Of a stretch of 64,000 nucleotides of DNA, positions 11,201 to 23,075 are shown piece by piece. The notes beneath the pieces were generated by a model. That model did not search any database. It was not told where the DNA came from and saw only the letters and a program-made list of their open reading frames with translations. A program made the translations under genes and the position numbers. Each line of letters begins with the position of its first letter. Position 1 is the first letter of the stretch. This DNA comes from Pyrenophora tritici-repentis (Eukaryota > Ascomycota > Dothideomycetes > Pleosporales > Pleosporaceae): the NCBI RefSeq assembly GCF_003171515.1, contig NC_089399.1:2480001-2544000 (forward strand), given 5' to 3'.

Positions 11201-14200
11201 CCTCTAACAGGGGGCAACGTAGAACAGTAGTCCACAGCATTTTTTATGCTTTCATCGTTTGTAATATCGCATTGGAGGATATGAAGTTTGCAACCATGTT
11301 TTTCAACCGTAGCCATGTACTTCTGTTTGGTCGCATCATCGACGGTGCGCCGTGATAGAGACACGATGTGTCCGGCGCCTCGAGAGGCCAGGAACACACA
11401 GATTCGCGAGGTCAAATCGCCGAGACCACCGGCCGCAATGTAGGTACCGTCTTTGCGTACATGCAGCGGTAGGGGCTTGGCTGGGAGACACTTGACCGTT
11501 GAGGCAGGCTCGATCTGGAGAACAACTTTACCCGTGTGCTTCCTCGAGCTTATTAAGCGAAATGCATCCTCAATCTGACCTATGGAGTAAGTGCTTATAG
11601 GGCGGGCAGGATGCACCGTGTTGGATTCGATGAGGCTAACGATATCTCCCATAATGCGCTGGACGCGTTTGGGGTTTCGAGCGGCGAGTGTTTCCAGATC
11701 GAAGGCGTTGAAGGTTATCGACCTATTGAATGAAGCCATGCTCAGCTGGGGTCCTTGTTGCATCTCACTCTTACCCAGTTCAATGAATGTTCCCAGTGTC
11801 TTGACGCAGTCGAGGCTGTCTCTCAGCATCTCTCCTACAGATGAATTGAGCACTAGATCCACTCCTTCATCATCTGTCAGTCGCATAATGCCCTGCTTAA
11901 GCGAACCCGTTTGGCTAGAGAAGACATGACTTTCCGGGATGGCGTACTCGTCCATTATCAGCTTTTTTTTGGTAGCCGTGCTAACTGTGCAAAAAATGTT
12001 GGCACCAATATGCTGGGCGAGCTGAATGGCCGCTTGCCCGACGCCTCCGGACGCAGCATGGATCAAGATTGACTGGCCTCGCTCGAGGCGGGCGATCTCC
12101 ACGATGCAGTGAAAGGCTGTCACGTATGCATGTGGAATGGATGCCGCAGTCGTCGCGGACATGGATATGGGCGTCTTGTGGGCCTGATATCCATGAACAC
12201 GCAGTAGATTGCTGTACGGATGTGCACCGAAACCCATGACTCGATCGCCTAGCTCATATAGATGTCGCATGTCTTCGCCCACCGCCGTGACAACGCCTGC
12301 AAACTCGCCCGCCATATGGACGCCAGGACCTTTCTGGCCAAGCGCGATGCCGACGTCCTTGTAATTCACGCCGTGCGCCTCGGCCTTGACCTCGATTTGG
12401 CATGGCTCCAGAGCCGTTGATATGTGATCGTCGACGAAGCGCAGTGAGCTCAATAGACCCGGTGTTGCGACCTCAGCCTTCAAAACTCGGTCACTCTGTT
12501 GGTAAGGAGCAGGCTCTGTCTCAATGTCAGCCCCCGATTCAGTCCCGCGCCGCGCCCATTTCAAAAATTCGACGTCTGCCCTGACACGAGGGATCAGAAC
12601 ACGGCCGTCCTCGCAGGCAAACTCGGGCTCCAGAGAGGGTAGGTCCCCTCGGGCCGGCCAGAAGCGCCTGCATGCCACGTCAGCAACGGTACGGGCCGTC
12701 TGCTCTGTATTTTGAGCGGGGTGGCGGATGTCAAGGGTCACTAGGCTAGTGTTGCCGCTCTCCCGTCGCAGAACGCGGACAAACGCATTAACTAGCCCCT
12801 TGTAGGCTAAGGCTGCGGGATCGCCTTTATTATGGAGAAGCACCCATAGGACTTGAGTCTTTGCGCTGACGATCGCCTTGATTGTCTCAAACAGCGGGGG
12901 CTTCGGATCAAGAAGGGCTCGTTCTTCTGCAATGTCCAAGATGACATAGAGGCTGCCTTCCTGGGCTTTAGCTTGCTCCCACGAGTACGCTATGGTATCG
13001 ATGTTGCGTGAGGCAAATTCCGTGGTAGTTCTTTCTACATGGTCGTCAACCCCGTTTCCAATCAGAACGACGCTATGCGTGGCGTGTTCCCTGTTGAGGT
13101 TGCATAGCTCGGGGTCGGCTTTGGCAACCATCATACATTCCCATGCCAGGTGGATTCCTCCGAAGCCGTTCCTTGCCAAAACATCTTGCCATTGGTTGCG
13201 GAATAGCAAAGGACTGTCAACTCGAAAATCGTCTTCGGGGGCCCACCAACCGGTAAGTGGGCCAGCCACGAGACCAAAGGCCGCGCCTCTCGGCGGGATC
13301 TCAAGTAGGAGTAGACTGCCTCCCGGCTTAAGCAGCTTACGAACGCGGCTAATCGTCACGTCTATCTTTCTCGTTGCATGTAGTACGTTAGCCGCCACCA
13401 CGACGTCGTAGGACCCAGGCTCGAAGCCCTGCTCGAGAGGGTCTTGGTCCGCATCCAGCGTTCGGAACTGCATTATGTCCTCCCATTCGGCAAACGTCTG
13501 GCGCGCATCCTCGAAGAATCCACTGGATACATCGGTAAAGGTGTACTCTTCAAATGGAAGGCCCGCAGCGCCATTCTGGCCGGAGAGCCCACGGAAGAGC
13601 CATTTGGTGCAACCTCCCGTCCCTGCACCGATCTCGAGGACTCGGAGGCGCGGGTTCTTGAAAGTAAGAATCTTCATGTATGCCACTGCTGCTTCATAGG
13701 GGCCGACAAGAATACCACTCTCGTAATATCTCGACAGGAGATTGCCCTCCAGCATGACGTCTAAGGGCTGAGTTTCGCCAGTCACAATGTGAGGAAGGGC
13801 TTTGCCAACGCGGGCGAGGAGTTGTAACTGTGCTGATGTGTTGCATAATTCAATCCTTTTCAGAATACTTGTTTCTTCTTCCCGAGTCAGGCCCGATGTG
13901 ATCTGACGACAATAATCAGAGGCTAACCACCTCTTCATCCAGCCAAAGAATTTGACTTGCTGAGGCGTAATCATTCCAGCTTTATCTTCCTCGACATGGC
14001 GCACGGCTTCTCTAAACCAGATGGACGAGGCCTGGTCCGTAACAAGGTATTCCTTCTGAGACTCATCAACCGATATCTTGGTTCCTTCAAAACCATGGGT
14101 TGTATTTTCATCCAACCCTAGTTTAGATGAGAGCTCTTGCAGGAATGAAGTTCCTGTCATAAAGTCGGCGTCAAGGTTCCAATCAAGTCTATTCACGACG

Positions 14201-17200
14201 TCCTGGACGAAAGGCCGGTTCTCTTCCTCTCGCGTGTCGCCAATGGCTCTTAGATTGACAAGAAGTCGAATTACCGGGCTAAGATGGCCATTCGTGTCTT
14301 TCTGAAACACCCAACCCTCCCCCTTGGACGCTTTGGGACCATCAGCTTCAATCTGTATGGCGCCAGTAAGGCTGTTTCCTGCCGTGGTGGAGAGACTGGC
14401 ACTAATCTCCAGTAACGGGATGCTGGTCGGAACACACGCAGCATTGGTGATAAATTTCTTGAACAAAACTGCGTTAATCTGCTGAGTGGCGTCCAAAGTA
14501 GTTGGATGGATGATATGATGCCTGAAGGAACGGTACGGCATCAAAGGAGCAACGTCTGGGGTGCATATTTCGAACACGCCACGGTTTTTGCCGTATCTGG
14601 CCCAAACGATTGCGGTGAATGCACCGCTGAATTCATTTCCTGTCAGTCGAGCAAAGTTGTAGAACTCGGACTTGGTCATTTCCGCGTCACAGCTTTGCTG
14701 TGAAGCTGTGAGAAATTGCAAGGCCTCATCTTGGCGTAATTCCCTTTCTCTTGTTCCCTCGACCTCGTCAGGTTCGGTCATATCGTGTTCTACTGTGATT
14801 TCGCCGGAGCAGTGTATGCTCCAAGACCCATCTACGTTGTAAGACCTGATCCGGAACGATTCCCAACGGCTACCCTCATACTGATTTGCGGCTGACATGC
14901 TCAGTTGTACTTCCACCTCGCCAGAGCTTGTATCATCCGGTTCGCTAAGCACTATAGCCTTTGATATTGTGACGTTACGAAGCACAAACTTTGCGATCGG
15001 CTGTTCAATGCCTCTCATCTGCACAAGCTGCTTCATTGCCTCCATGGCCATTGTCAGGTAGCCCGCACCAGGATAGATTGTAAACCCCTCAACCATATGG
15101 CCCCTGAGCCATGGCAGGGTGTCCATGTTGATGAAATATCTCCAGCGCGGCTCATGAATCGTGCTGGCCGGGTCGAAGAGGCCGAGGAGGTCGTGATGTG
15201 GGAATTGGCGGAAGCGGTGGGCCTTACTTAGCCTAGACTCGCGCCAGAACGGCGCGAGGTCCCAGGGATATGGTCTCAAGTCTCTGATGATCTCTGGTTT
15301 TCTCTTGTTAGTCATTGTGAGTACCGCGGCCATTTTGACCTCGAGACCGAGCTCGAACAATCTGCCAACGAGCGCCAGAGTAGACTGTGCAGCATTCACG
15401 TTGCGCAGTAGAGCAGAAAGGTACTCGAACTTGAATTTCTCAGCACCTTCCTGCATGAGGATCTGGCGAGAAGGACCTGCAAGGGCTGAGTGCGGACCAA
15501 TTTCAACAAATACACTGACGTCCCCTTTGGTATTGTGCTTTATTTGGTCATCTCGTACCATCGTCAATGCTTGGCTAAACTTGACTTGCGACACCAGGTT
15601 AGAAGTCCAGTAGTCAGCCCCGAAGCCAGTTGACTTGATGGCACCGGTGACGCTAGAGTAGAAGGTTACTTCATCTCTCACATTGGAGGACTCAATACTG
15701 CCGATAGCTTCTTGGTATTCTTCGGCAACACATTGCATGTGGTGCGAATGATAGGCCGTGTCAACTCTTAGCTTCCGGGCGAATATATCATCTTTATCGA
15801 GTACTTCTTTCAGCTCGTCAAGCGCAGTTTCGTCTCCCGACAGTGTCAAACTTGACGAGCTGTTCACACACGCTACAACGGCCGTCCCGCGGGTAAGTTT
15901 CTTTAGGTGTTGCATCGCTTCAATCTCATTTAGGCTGACCGCCATCATAGAGCCAGGAACATCAGCTACCTTTTTAGCTTTGGCAGAAAATACTCCCCGA
16001 TGGTACGCTCTGTTGTAGATTAGCAATATATCGCTGTACACATGAAAGTCTTGCTTACAAGAGAATGGCGCTGTTGCAACTCAAGGCGCCAGCCGCGTAA
16101 GCGGCAGCAATTTCACCGGAGCTGTGACCTACGACTCGACTTGGTCGTATAGAGAAGTTTTCGAGCAGATCCACAAGCGCAATTTGGATAGCGGTCGTTG
16201 CAGGCTGTGCTATCTCAGCCTCGCCGACTCGGGATTGCTTAAGAGGCCTTGACAGCTCCTCCACGAGACTCCACTGGCAACCTTGCTGGCGCAATACATC
16301 TTCCATAGCCGACATCGATTGTCGAAATACGTGCGAAAGATTGATAAGCTCAAGACCCATTGCATGCCACTGGGCACCTTGCCCGGAGAAGACGAACGTA
16401 ACGGGTGCCTGCGATACCATTCGCTTTGCAGGCCCCAGTAATCCGAGTTCAACCGCGAGTTCCTCTATTGCCGATACGACAAGAGCTTTCCTGTATGGAA
16501 GAGCCGATCTGTGCACTCCGAGTGTGTAAGATAGGCTGGGCAAAGTTTGCGGTGTCATCTTGTGAGTCTTAATCCACGAGTGAAGGTCCCGGGCCCGCAA
16601 TGACAACGCATTTTCTGTCGCTGCACTAAGAACAATTAGTCTCGGACAGTCTAACTTTGTGTTCGCCGAGAAGGAATTGCCAGAATGCAAAGCCTGAGCT
16701 GTACCCGAAAGCCCATTTTTAACACTCTCTCCCTGATTCAGTCTGGTTCCATTGGTCGTTGTACCATTGATACTGTTGATATTCGATTCGACACCGTTAT
16801 AATGAGAACCGTTTGCTTCAACGCTGTTAAGTTTGATACCATTGGATCCATGGATCATACTCTCAGAGTGGGGAGCCTCAAGAATAACATGGCAATTAGT
16901 TCCTCCGTAACCAAATGAGTTGAGAGACACTCGTACTGGTCCCCCGTTACGCAACGTCGGGAGCTTCGTAAGTTCAGTCGGAATCTAGAAGAAATTAGCT
17001 CGGATATTTGCAGCTAGAACAATAAGATTACTTTGATGTTTCTCTCGTAGAGCTTCAACGATGGCTTTGGCTTAATAAAATCCAAGTTTGGTGGGATTTG
17101 GCCATGCTTCAGCACGAGAATGGACTTTAGCAGTCCTGCAATACCAGAGGTTGCCTCAAGGTGCCCCACATTCGGTTTGATCGAGCCCACGTAAAGGTCG

Positions 17201-18535
17201 CCTGTCCTAGCAACACTCTCGCAGAAGACCTTATATATGGAAGCAATCTCTTCTCGATCGCCTACTTGAGTGCCCTATTCAGAATCTCGTCAGCCATGTC
17301 TATGATACTGTAGGAGATTCTTACGGTGCCATGGGCCTCGACGAATGATGTATCCGCAGGATTCAATCCAGCCTCTCGGTAAACGCGTGAGCACAAAGTA
17401 GCCTGGGCATCGCCACTAGGGGTGTTGAGGCCGGAAGTTTTTCCATCTTGGTTTGTACCAGAGTTGGCAACAATGGCATGTACTCTGTCCCTGCTCAACC
17501 TGTCAACAAAGACACTTTGTGGAAGAGTGTTGCACCTTCTTACCCATCCTCGAGTGCGCGGTCCAAGCGCTTGAGGACAATCATGGCTACGCCCTCGCCG
17601 CGTCCATAGCCTTCGCCTCGCGAGTCGAATGCATAAGATTTACCATCGGGGTTGAGCATGCCCATGCCGCTCACTGAGTTGACGTCAGTGCTTCCTGACT
17701 ACTATACACTGTAATGTAATATCAAAACTTCTCTGCCTAAAGAGTCAAGTGACGAGAAATTTCAAGAAAAAAGGAAAAAAAAACTCACTAATGGTAAGAG
17801 CATCGGGGTGCATGACAAGCTGCGAGCCACCAACCAGAGCGAGGTCTGACTCGCCGAGACTGAGACTGTGGCATGCTTGATGAAGGGCTACCAGGCTGCC
17901 GGACTATACACTTTTAGTTCGGCCCGTATTTCAGCTCTGTAAGAAAGTCTTACGCAGCCAGTGTCAATAGTCATGCATGGTCCTTTCAGGTCAAAACAGT
18001 ACGAGATCCTGTTCGAGAGAACTGTAGTCGTGTAAGCACCGGGGCAAGTTGTTACATTTGTAGACGTACTGGCTTCTCCTGTTCCATTCATATGCGTGTT
18101 GCTAATTGTTGACAGGTCTTTGTGTCCCATCCTGTCGTAGCTTCTCTCAAATATGCTCGCAAAGACACCAGTGTTCGATCCTCGTAATTTGTCTATGGGA
18201 ATACAGGCATCTTCCAATGCCTCGTACGCCATCATCAGTAACAGGCGCTGCTGTGGATCCATGGCGTGTGCCTCCATGCTGGAAATACCGAAGAACTTTG
18301 CATCGAACTGTGAGATATCATCTTGAAGGAAAAACCCGTGCTTCGTGACCATGGACTGTTTGGCGTCTGGGTATGCGTCAAACCATTCCTCGGCAGACCA
18401 ACGGTCCTTAGGAATTTTCATACGGCCGCTACGGCCCTCCAACAAGAGTTTCCATAGGCTATCTAGGTCGCTGACCCCACCAGGGAGCCGGCATCCGATG
18501 CCAATGATGGCAATGGGAGTTGGTGTTGGGGACAT
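8287..18535 (-). CDS. highly reducing polyketide synthase with C-terminal carnitine acyltransferase-type domain
   Basis: Iterative type I PKS, predicted 3239 aa from ten exons. Introns (minus strand): 17953-17904, 17788-17674, 17543-17491, 17324-17275, 17031-16985, 16058-16010, 11172-11114, 9484-9432, 8451-8399; each keeps phase and joins conserved motifs. Domains: KS (about 6-450; Cys194 in DTGC, His329 in EAHGTGT, His369), AT (GHSSGE, Ser about 700), DH (HxxxGxxxxP, His about 1025; Asp about 1227), C-methyltransferase (LEIGAGTGG about 1512), ER (SGGVGQAA about 2040), KR (GGLGDL about 2248, Tyr about 2389), ACP (GLDSL, Ser about 2570) and a choline/carnitine-acyltransferase fold (about 2660-3239; catalytic His about 2949 in FEHSM). 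All catalytic residues look intact, so a reduced, methylated chain is expected, released by acyl transfer rather than a thioesterase. The same architecture is known from Trichoderma virens Tv6-931. Neighbouring glycosyltransferase, MFS exporter and acyltransferase suggest a cluster; the product is unknown. Confidence 0.95.
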
Positions 18536-20121
18536 GACCTAGAGAAATGAGGCGATAGGTTACTGGTGGGATTACGTGCCGACAAGAGATATGAGAACTG
18601 AGTTGATTGTATATCTATAGGAGATGAGAAGTAGATATACAAGTAGCTTTGGCAACAGTAGGTAGCATTAGGCTAGGCTCAGTCTTGTAGCTAATTGTGT
18701 GAGTATACGTGTGATTCCGCGACAAAATGGAGTGATATTCCGATGTAACCCCATCTTCAGCCGGGCCGAGGGCCAAGATCGAGTGTGGAGGATAGCCTGG
18801 GCCGATTGTGGTGGCGATTGCGGGCCCAGGCTTTGAGAAAGGAGTGAAGTCACCCCACAGTATCATCGCGCGCCAAGGGGGGTAATAAAGATGATAGCGG
18901 AGCTTTGTTGCGGCAAACACGGTGTCTTAGCGATGTTGAGCGATAATCACATAATGTCTATACTTTATCTAGAGGAATAGGGCTCCACTATCGTTTCCAA
19001 AACTTGCATTAGGTCGGATATGCTCTCAAACTGAGACTCAAGAGTCTGCAACAAAGTGGGGAGGTTACCATCTACGATAAGATCCTGCAAGTGCGCACAA
19101 TATGAGAATGACTTGGCGATGCAGCAACTCTAGCGTTCGTAAGCGCCCAGACCAAAGTAGTAGTAGAGTATGACCAAAGAGAATCGCGATTGCGATTCTT
19201 TGCTTCATGCATATACTAAAAACAATGTATAGACCTTGGTAAATTGAGTGGAGGCTGCCAAGGCGACACGTTAAGTCTGCAAAGCGAACTTCTTGAGGGT
19301 TATAGAATATATCGCTTCTTGGCTCGTGCCTCTGTAGTGGGGTGAAACGGGAAACCCCGGAAAATACGAGCTCCTGCATACCGATACAATGGGTAGGAGT
19401 GTGCCAAGCGCTGCGAGCAGCTCCTCCTTCCTGTCATGCCAAGTTGAACCTAATTTCTCCGTTGTACCGTCCTGGAAGAGGTCTGACATTTAAGAGCTGC
19501 CTCATTTCCCGTTTACCCGCTGCACAGTACCCCAGGCGGAAGGTGGTGCATGAAGGAATAGGTAGTGGGTCTAGTGCAGGGAGACGGCCCTCAAGCGCCG
19601 CCCTGTTTCCTGTTTGCCCGCTGCACTGTCGTGCAGGCGGAAGGGCAGTGCATGGAAAGGTGAGTGGTAGGCCCAAGACAAGGAGCTACTAATGCGCCTT
19701 ACCATACGAGAGTTAGGATCTCTTGTTAAGAACATAACGATCAGGCCGCACTTAAGTAAGACTACCCCACAGTCGCGTATCGTAGAGATAATATATACTC
19801 AAAAATATGTCGAGGATCGCGTGCTGGAAGGATTGAAGGATTGAACTGAGGTTGTATTGAGTGAGGCTACGAGCAGTGTATGTATTTGGGTAACAGCAAA
19901 CAGCGCTAGCTGTAGATAGACAATGTCCCACTATTAATGGTGGGTTGTTTGCTACTCAAGCAAACAACGACCCCACACTGTAGCAAACAGAGACCCTAAA
20001 CCTTGACAAAATACGTTCATAATCTTTTAGCACTGGAGATAACGTTACTATAGATAATAATTCTTATAATTACTATCCTAACTTTTAATACTCTGCTCTT
20101 CGGTGTCCTAGTCCTTGATGC
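18536..20121. other. PKS upstream region and repeat-bearing spacer
   Basis: The first few hundred bases upstream of the PKS start would hold its promoter; no specific regulatory site is recognised. At 19447-19670 lies an inverted copy of the repeat found at 22.2-22.8 kb. At 19944-19968 there is a perfect 10-bp inverted repeat (GTTGTTTGCT / AGCAAACAAC) with a 5-nt loop. No gene seen. Confidence 0.5.
19447..19670 (-). repeat. inverted, diverged copy of the 22.2-22.8 kb repeat unit
   Basis: Read on the minus strand, about 19583-19447 matches the core of the 268-bp unit (CACTAGACCCACTACCTATT through GGACGGTACAACGG) with scattered substitutions. Immediately before it (19670-19584) lies a second, more diverged unit with the same skeleton (CATGCACTGCCCTTCCGCCT, AGTGCAGCGGGCAAAC). 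So a tandem pair exists here as well, opposite in orientation and about 2.7 kb away. Confidence 0.8.
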
Positions 20122-21616
20122 CTAATCATCGATGTCCTTGGTGTCCGCTGCCCTAGTCAGCCAATTGTCATTGTTTATAGTGAAGTAGACGTATATATCC
20201 ACGATTGGACCAACAATATCCATAAGCAGGAACGCCCACACACTACGTGCACAATATGGGTACTTTTTGAGGAATGCAAGGTATGTTGAAAACCATCCTT
20301 TCCATCCAAAGGCCATCCAAGCTATATATGTGTAACTGCTAAGGGATTAGTATGGGATGCAGAAATGGAATTTGAAAGGGATACGGTGAAAAAAGTACTC
20401 ACGCAATCCTTGGTGCTGTGTAATACGTCTGAAGCCAAGCCGAAACGTATGCAAGAGCCCAGATAGGTCGAACTAAGCGCTCAACCATCTTGAAAGTGGT
20501 GTATGGGTGTCTCCTAGAAGTAAAGGCTCAGCAAGGCAAACTAGACAACCCCGTGGTGAAGCTCGTCATCGCCACAAAGGATGACATACTGAATCAATTT
20601 TCGATAGCCAGGGTACGCAAAGATGTACCCTAGGAAAGTACGAAAGTTTCCCCTGTCCCAACGAAGGACCTGCCACACAAACTTGTGGTTCTGGGGGATG
20701 TTGGTAGTAACTTCGGCTTCAGAGGCATTCTGAATTGATACCTTCCAACCGCGGTCAAATATCAAGCCTGTTAAAACAACGTCGTCGGCGGTATTCACCA
20801 CTCTACGGCCGATGACCTCCTGTGTGTATGCATCGGCGAAGCCTTGATCTTGGAGGATGGAAGCACGAATAAAGAGTGTTCGTGCCGACAAGCACCAGCA
20901 ACCTCCATCCGCAGCGAAGTGCACCTCCCGGGAGCCTTTCCACTGGCACAAATCGAAGGTTGCAATTGCTTCCCAGGGAGTAAGGACTCGTGCATCTTGA
21001 CGTTCAGGCGGGACCTCGGCGCTGATGGAAGTGTCAGTCAGGTGCATCTTGTGCTAACAGTGGACGTGAAGTTCATGGAGCTGACCTTTGTATACCGGCA
21101 ACCGCGCCAACCTCAGCATCTTCAAACGGAGCCAAGAGATAGGGGACAACAGTATCAAGTCGCCAGTAAACATCGTCGTCCACTAAAGCAAAGATTTTAC
21201 CCTTTGCCGCTTTTACGCCCACCATCAACTGGTGGCGCTTATTGGCCAGAGGTGCAATTGCGATGATAATTTTGTCAGCATCCTTCTGGAGAGGCGCGAT
21301 GAGCTGCATGACACGGGCTCGGTTCCTCTCCACGGTTGCGATGATGATCTCACGAGGATTGGCCTTGATCCAAAGGCGCATACACTCGGTGAAGGTGGAC
21401 TCTGTGTCGATTGTTGGAACTATAATGCTCACATCTTCGTGGCTGTAGTTTCGGCGTTCGGGTAAGGACACAGTCTTGTACTCTCTCGAGTAATAAGATA
21501 TGACGGCTTTATCGCAGACACTCCAGGCCCTGTGATACTGGATGTCAGCTGTTTTGCAGATTATAGATGTCGTAGCACGTTAAGTTTTACCAGAGTGCTC
21601 CCAAGGCTAATGCCAT
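20122..21616 (-). CDS. family-2 processive-type glycosyltransferase (polysaccharide/hyaluronan-synthase-like)
   Basis: Predicted 408 aa from five exons; introns 21590-21530, 21085-21022, 20589-20514 and 20402-20336. The first exon gives only MALALGALW; it was chosen because the main frame has no ATG and this exon joins it in phase. Motifs of the processive GT2 fold are present: IIVPT near the N-terminus, ALVDDDVYW (DxD, residues 126-128), NTADDVVLTG (catalytic Asp, 236-237) and QVLRW (274-278). C-terminal hydrophobic segments (around IWALAYVSAW and VWAFLLMDIVGPIVDIYVYF) would place it in a membrane. It probably transfers sugar from a nucleotide-sugar donor; substrate unknown. It sits between the PKS and an MFS exporter, so it may be a cluster member or a separate surface-polysaccharide enzyme. 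The first intron is the least certain part. Confidence 0.85.
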
Positions 21617-23075
21617 CTCAGATATCGTATCAGGAACCACAAGTCGTTCAATGTGTAAGAACTCGATTGAGAAGGGAGAAGAATGGGTGCGTGTCTAGAA
21701 TTAATAGGAGAACTAATAGACAAGAAATTATATATTCTTCTAGACTTTACTTGCTCACTTTGTTGCAGACTATCCGGCAGGCTCCAAGAGATCGTATGGA
21801 TCCGGCCGGCGCAGTATTATCGACTTTCTAGGCATTTCATCCGAGCACTCCCGGAGATGCATAGTGATCGCAAGTGCTAGACATAGTTTGAAGTACTACT
21901 TTGTTGGTGTATATTGATATATCCGAAGGGCTAGACAGGTATCTACAGTGGTATCACACCAAAGGATTGTACATAGCTTGAGTGGTGCAGGAGGATTAAC
22001 CCCAGAGGCCCAATGGCCCACTACGACTTTTTCCTACACCACTCATGTAAGATTTCCCAAGTAGCATGCAGATTGTGTGGCGAAAGTCTCAAAGTGGGTC
22101 CCGGAGAGAGAGTATGTGGGGGTATGGCGTAAGTCTACTGCTGTTATATTATTATGAACCCCGGCTTTACCCGTGCCTTCAATAATAAACGCGATGTCCC
22201 GTTCACACTGCAAGGAGTGCCCATGAAGAAGGACTTCGACGACCTTGGCGGGCGGGTGTGCGGTTAGTGGGTCGATTTATGCAGATGATTGGCTGATCTA
22301 CTGCGCCTCCCGGCACTAGACCCACTACCTATTCCTTCATGCACCACCTTCCGCCTGGGGTACTGTGCAGCGGGTAAACGTGAAATGAGGCGACGCTTGA
22401 AGGTCAGGCCCCTTGCAGGACGGTACAACGGAGAAATTGGGTGCCTTCAATCACAAACGCGATGTCCAGTTCACACTACAAGGAGTGCCCATGAAGAAGG
22501 ACTTCGACGACCTTGGCGGGCGGGTGTGCGGTTAGTGGGTCGATTTATGCAGATGTTTGGCTGATCTACTGCGCCTCCCTGCACTAGACCCACTACCTAT
22601 TCCTTCATGCACCACCTTCCGCCTGGGGTACTGTGCAGCGGGTAAACGTGAAATGAGGCGACGCTTGAAGGTCAGGCCCCTTGCAGGACGGTACAACGGA
22701 GAAATTGGGTGCCTTCAATCACAAACGCGATGTCCAGTTTACACTGCAAGGAGTGCCCATGAAGAAGGGCTTCGACGACGCAGCCAGTGAGTCGATTTAT
22801 GCAAATGTTTGGCTGATCTACTGCTCATTCGTCCATTGGCACCCCCACACCAACGGCAACCCCCGTTATGTCTGAATGTCGGTTGGCTAATGAACCACGG
22901 GGATTTCATATCATCGTCAGGATCATGGCTGCATCCTAAGCTGTCACACTGGCTTGTCACCCTTAGAAACCTGTCTCTACTACGAAGCACACATTGTACA
23001 TTGTCACATTTCGGATCCGTCATTTCACCACATTCATCTTCCACCAGCTCCTACGCAGATAATTATTAGAAGAGC
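21617..23075. other. spacer dominated by a tandem repeat
   Basis: Apart from the 268-bp tandem repeat (22174-22826) nothing is identified. A short inverted repeat AGTGGTGYAGG (about 21982 and 22034) flanks a 68-bp stretch but without a clear target duplication. The last 250 bp are presumably the MFS promoter and 5' UTR. Confidence 0.5.
22174..22826. repeat. 268-bp tandem repeat, about 2.4 copies
   Basis: Units start at 22174, 22442 and 22710 (TGCCTTCAATMAYAAACGCG), giving an exact 268-bp period. Copies 1 and 2 are almost identical; copy 3 is partial and carries an internal deletion (the GGCGGGCGGGTGTGCGG part is missing) before homology ends near 22826. Because 268 is not a multiple of three, the array is not a conserved coding repeat, although one frame stays open across a unit. 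An inverted relative lies at 19447-19670. Confidence 0.92.

Noticed and set aside
21982..22045. Short MITE with AGTGGTGYAGG ends
   Set aside because: Inverted repeat of 11 bp over 64 bp, but no target duplication and no second copy seen.
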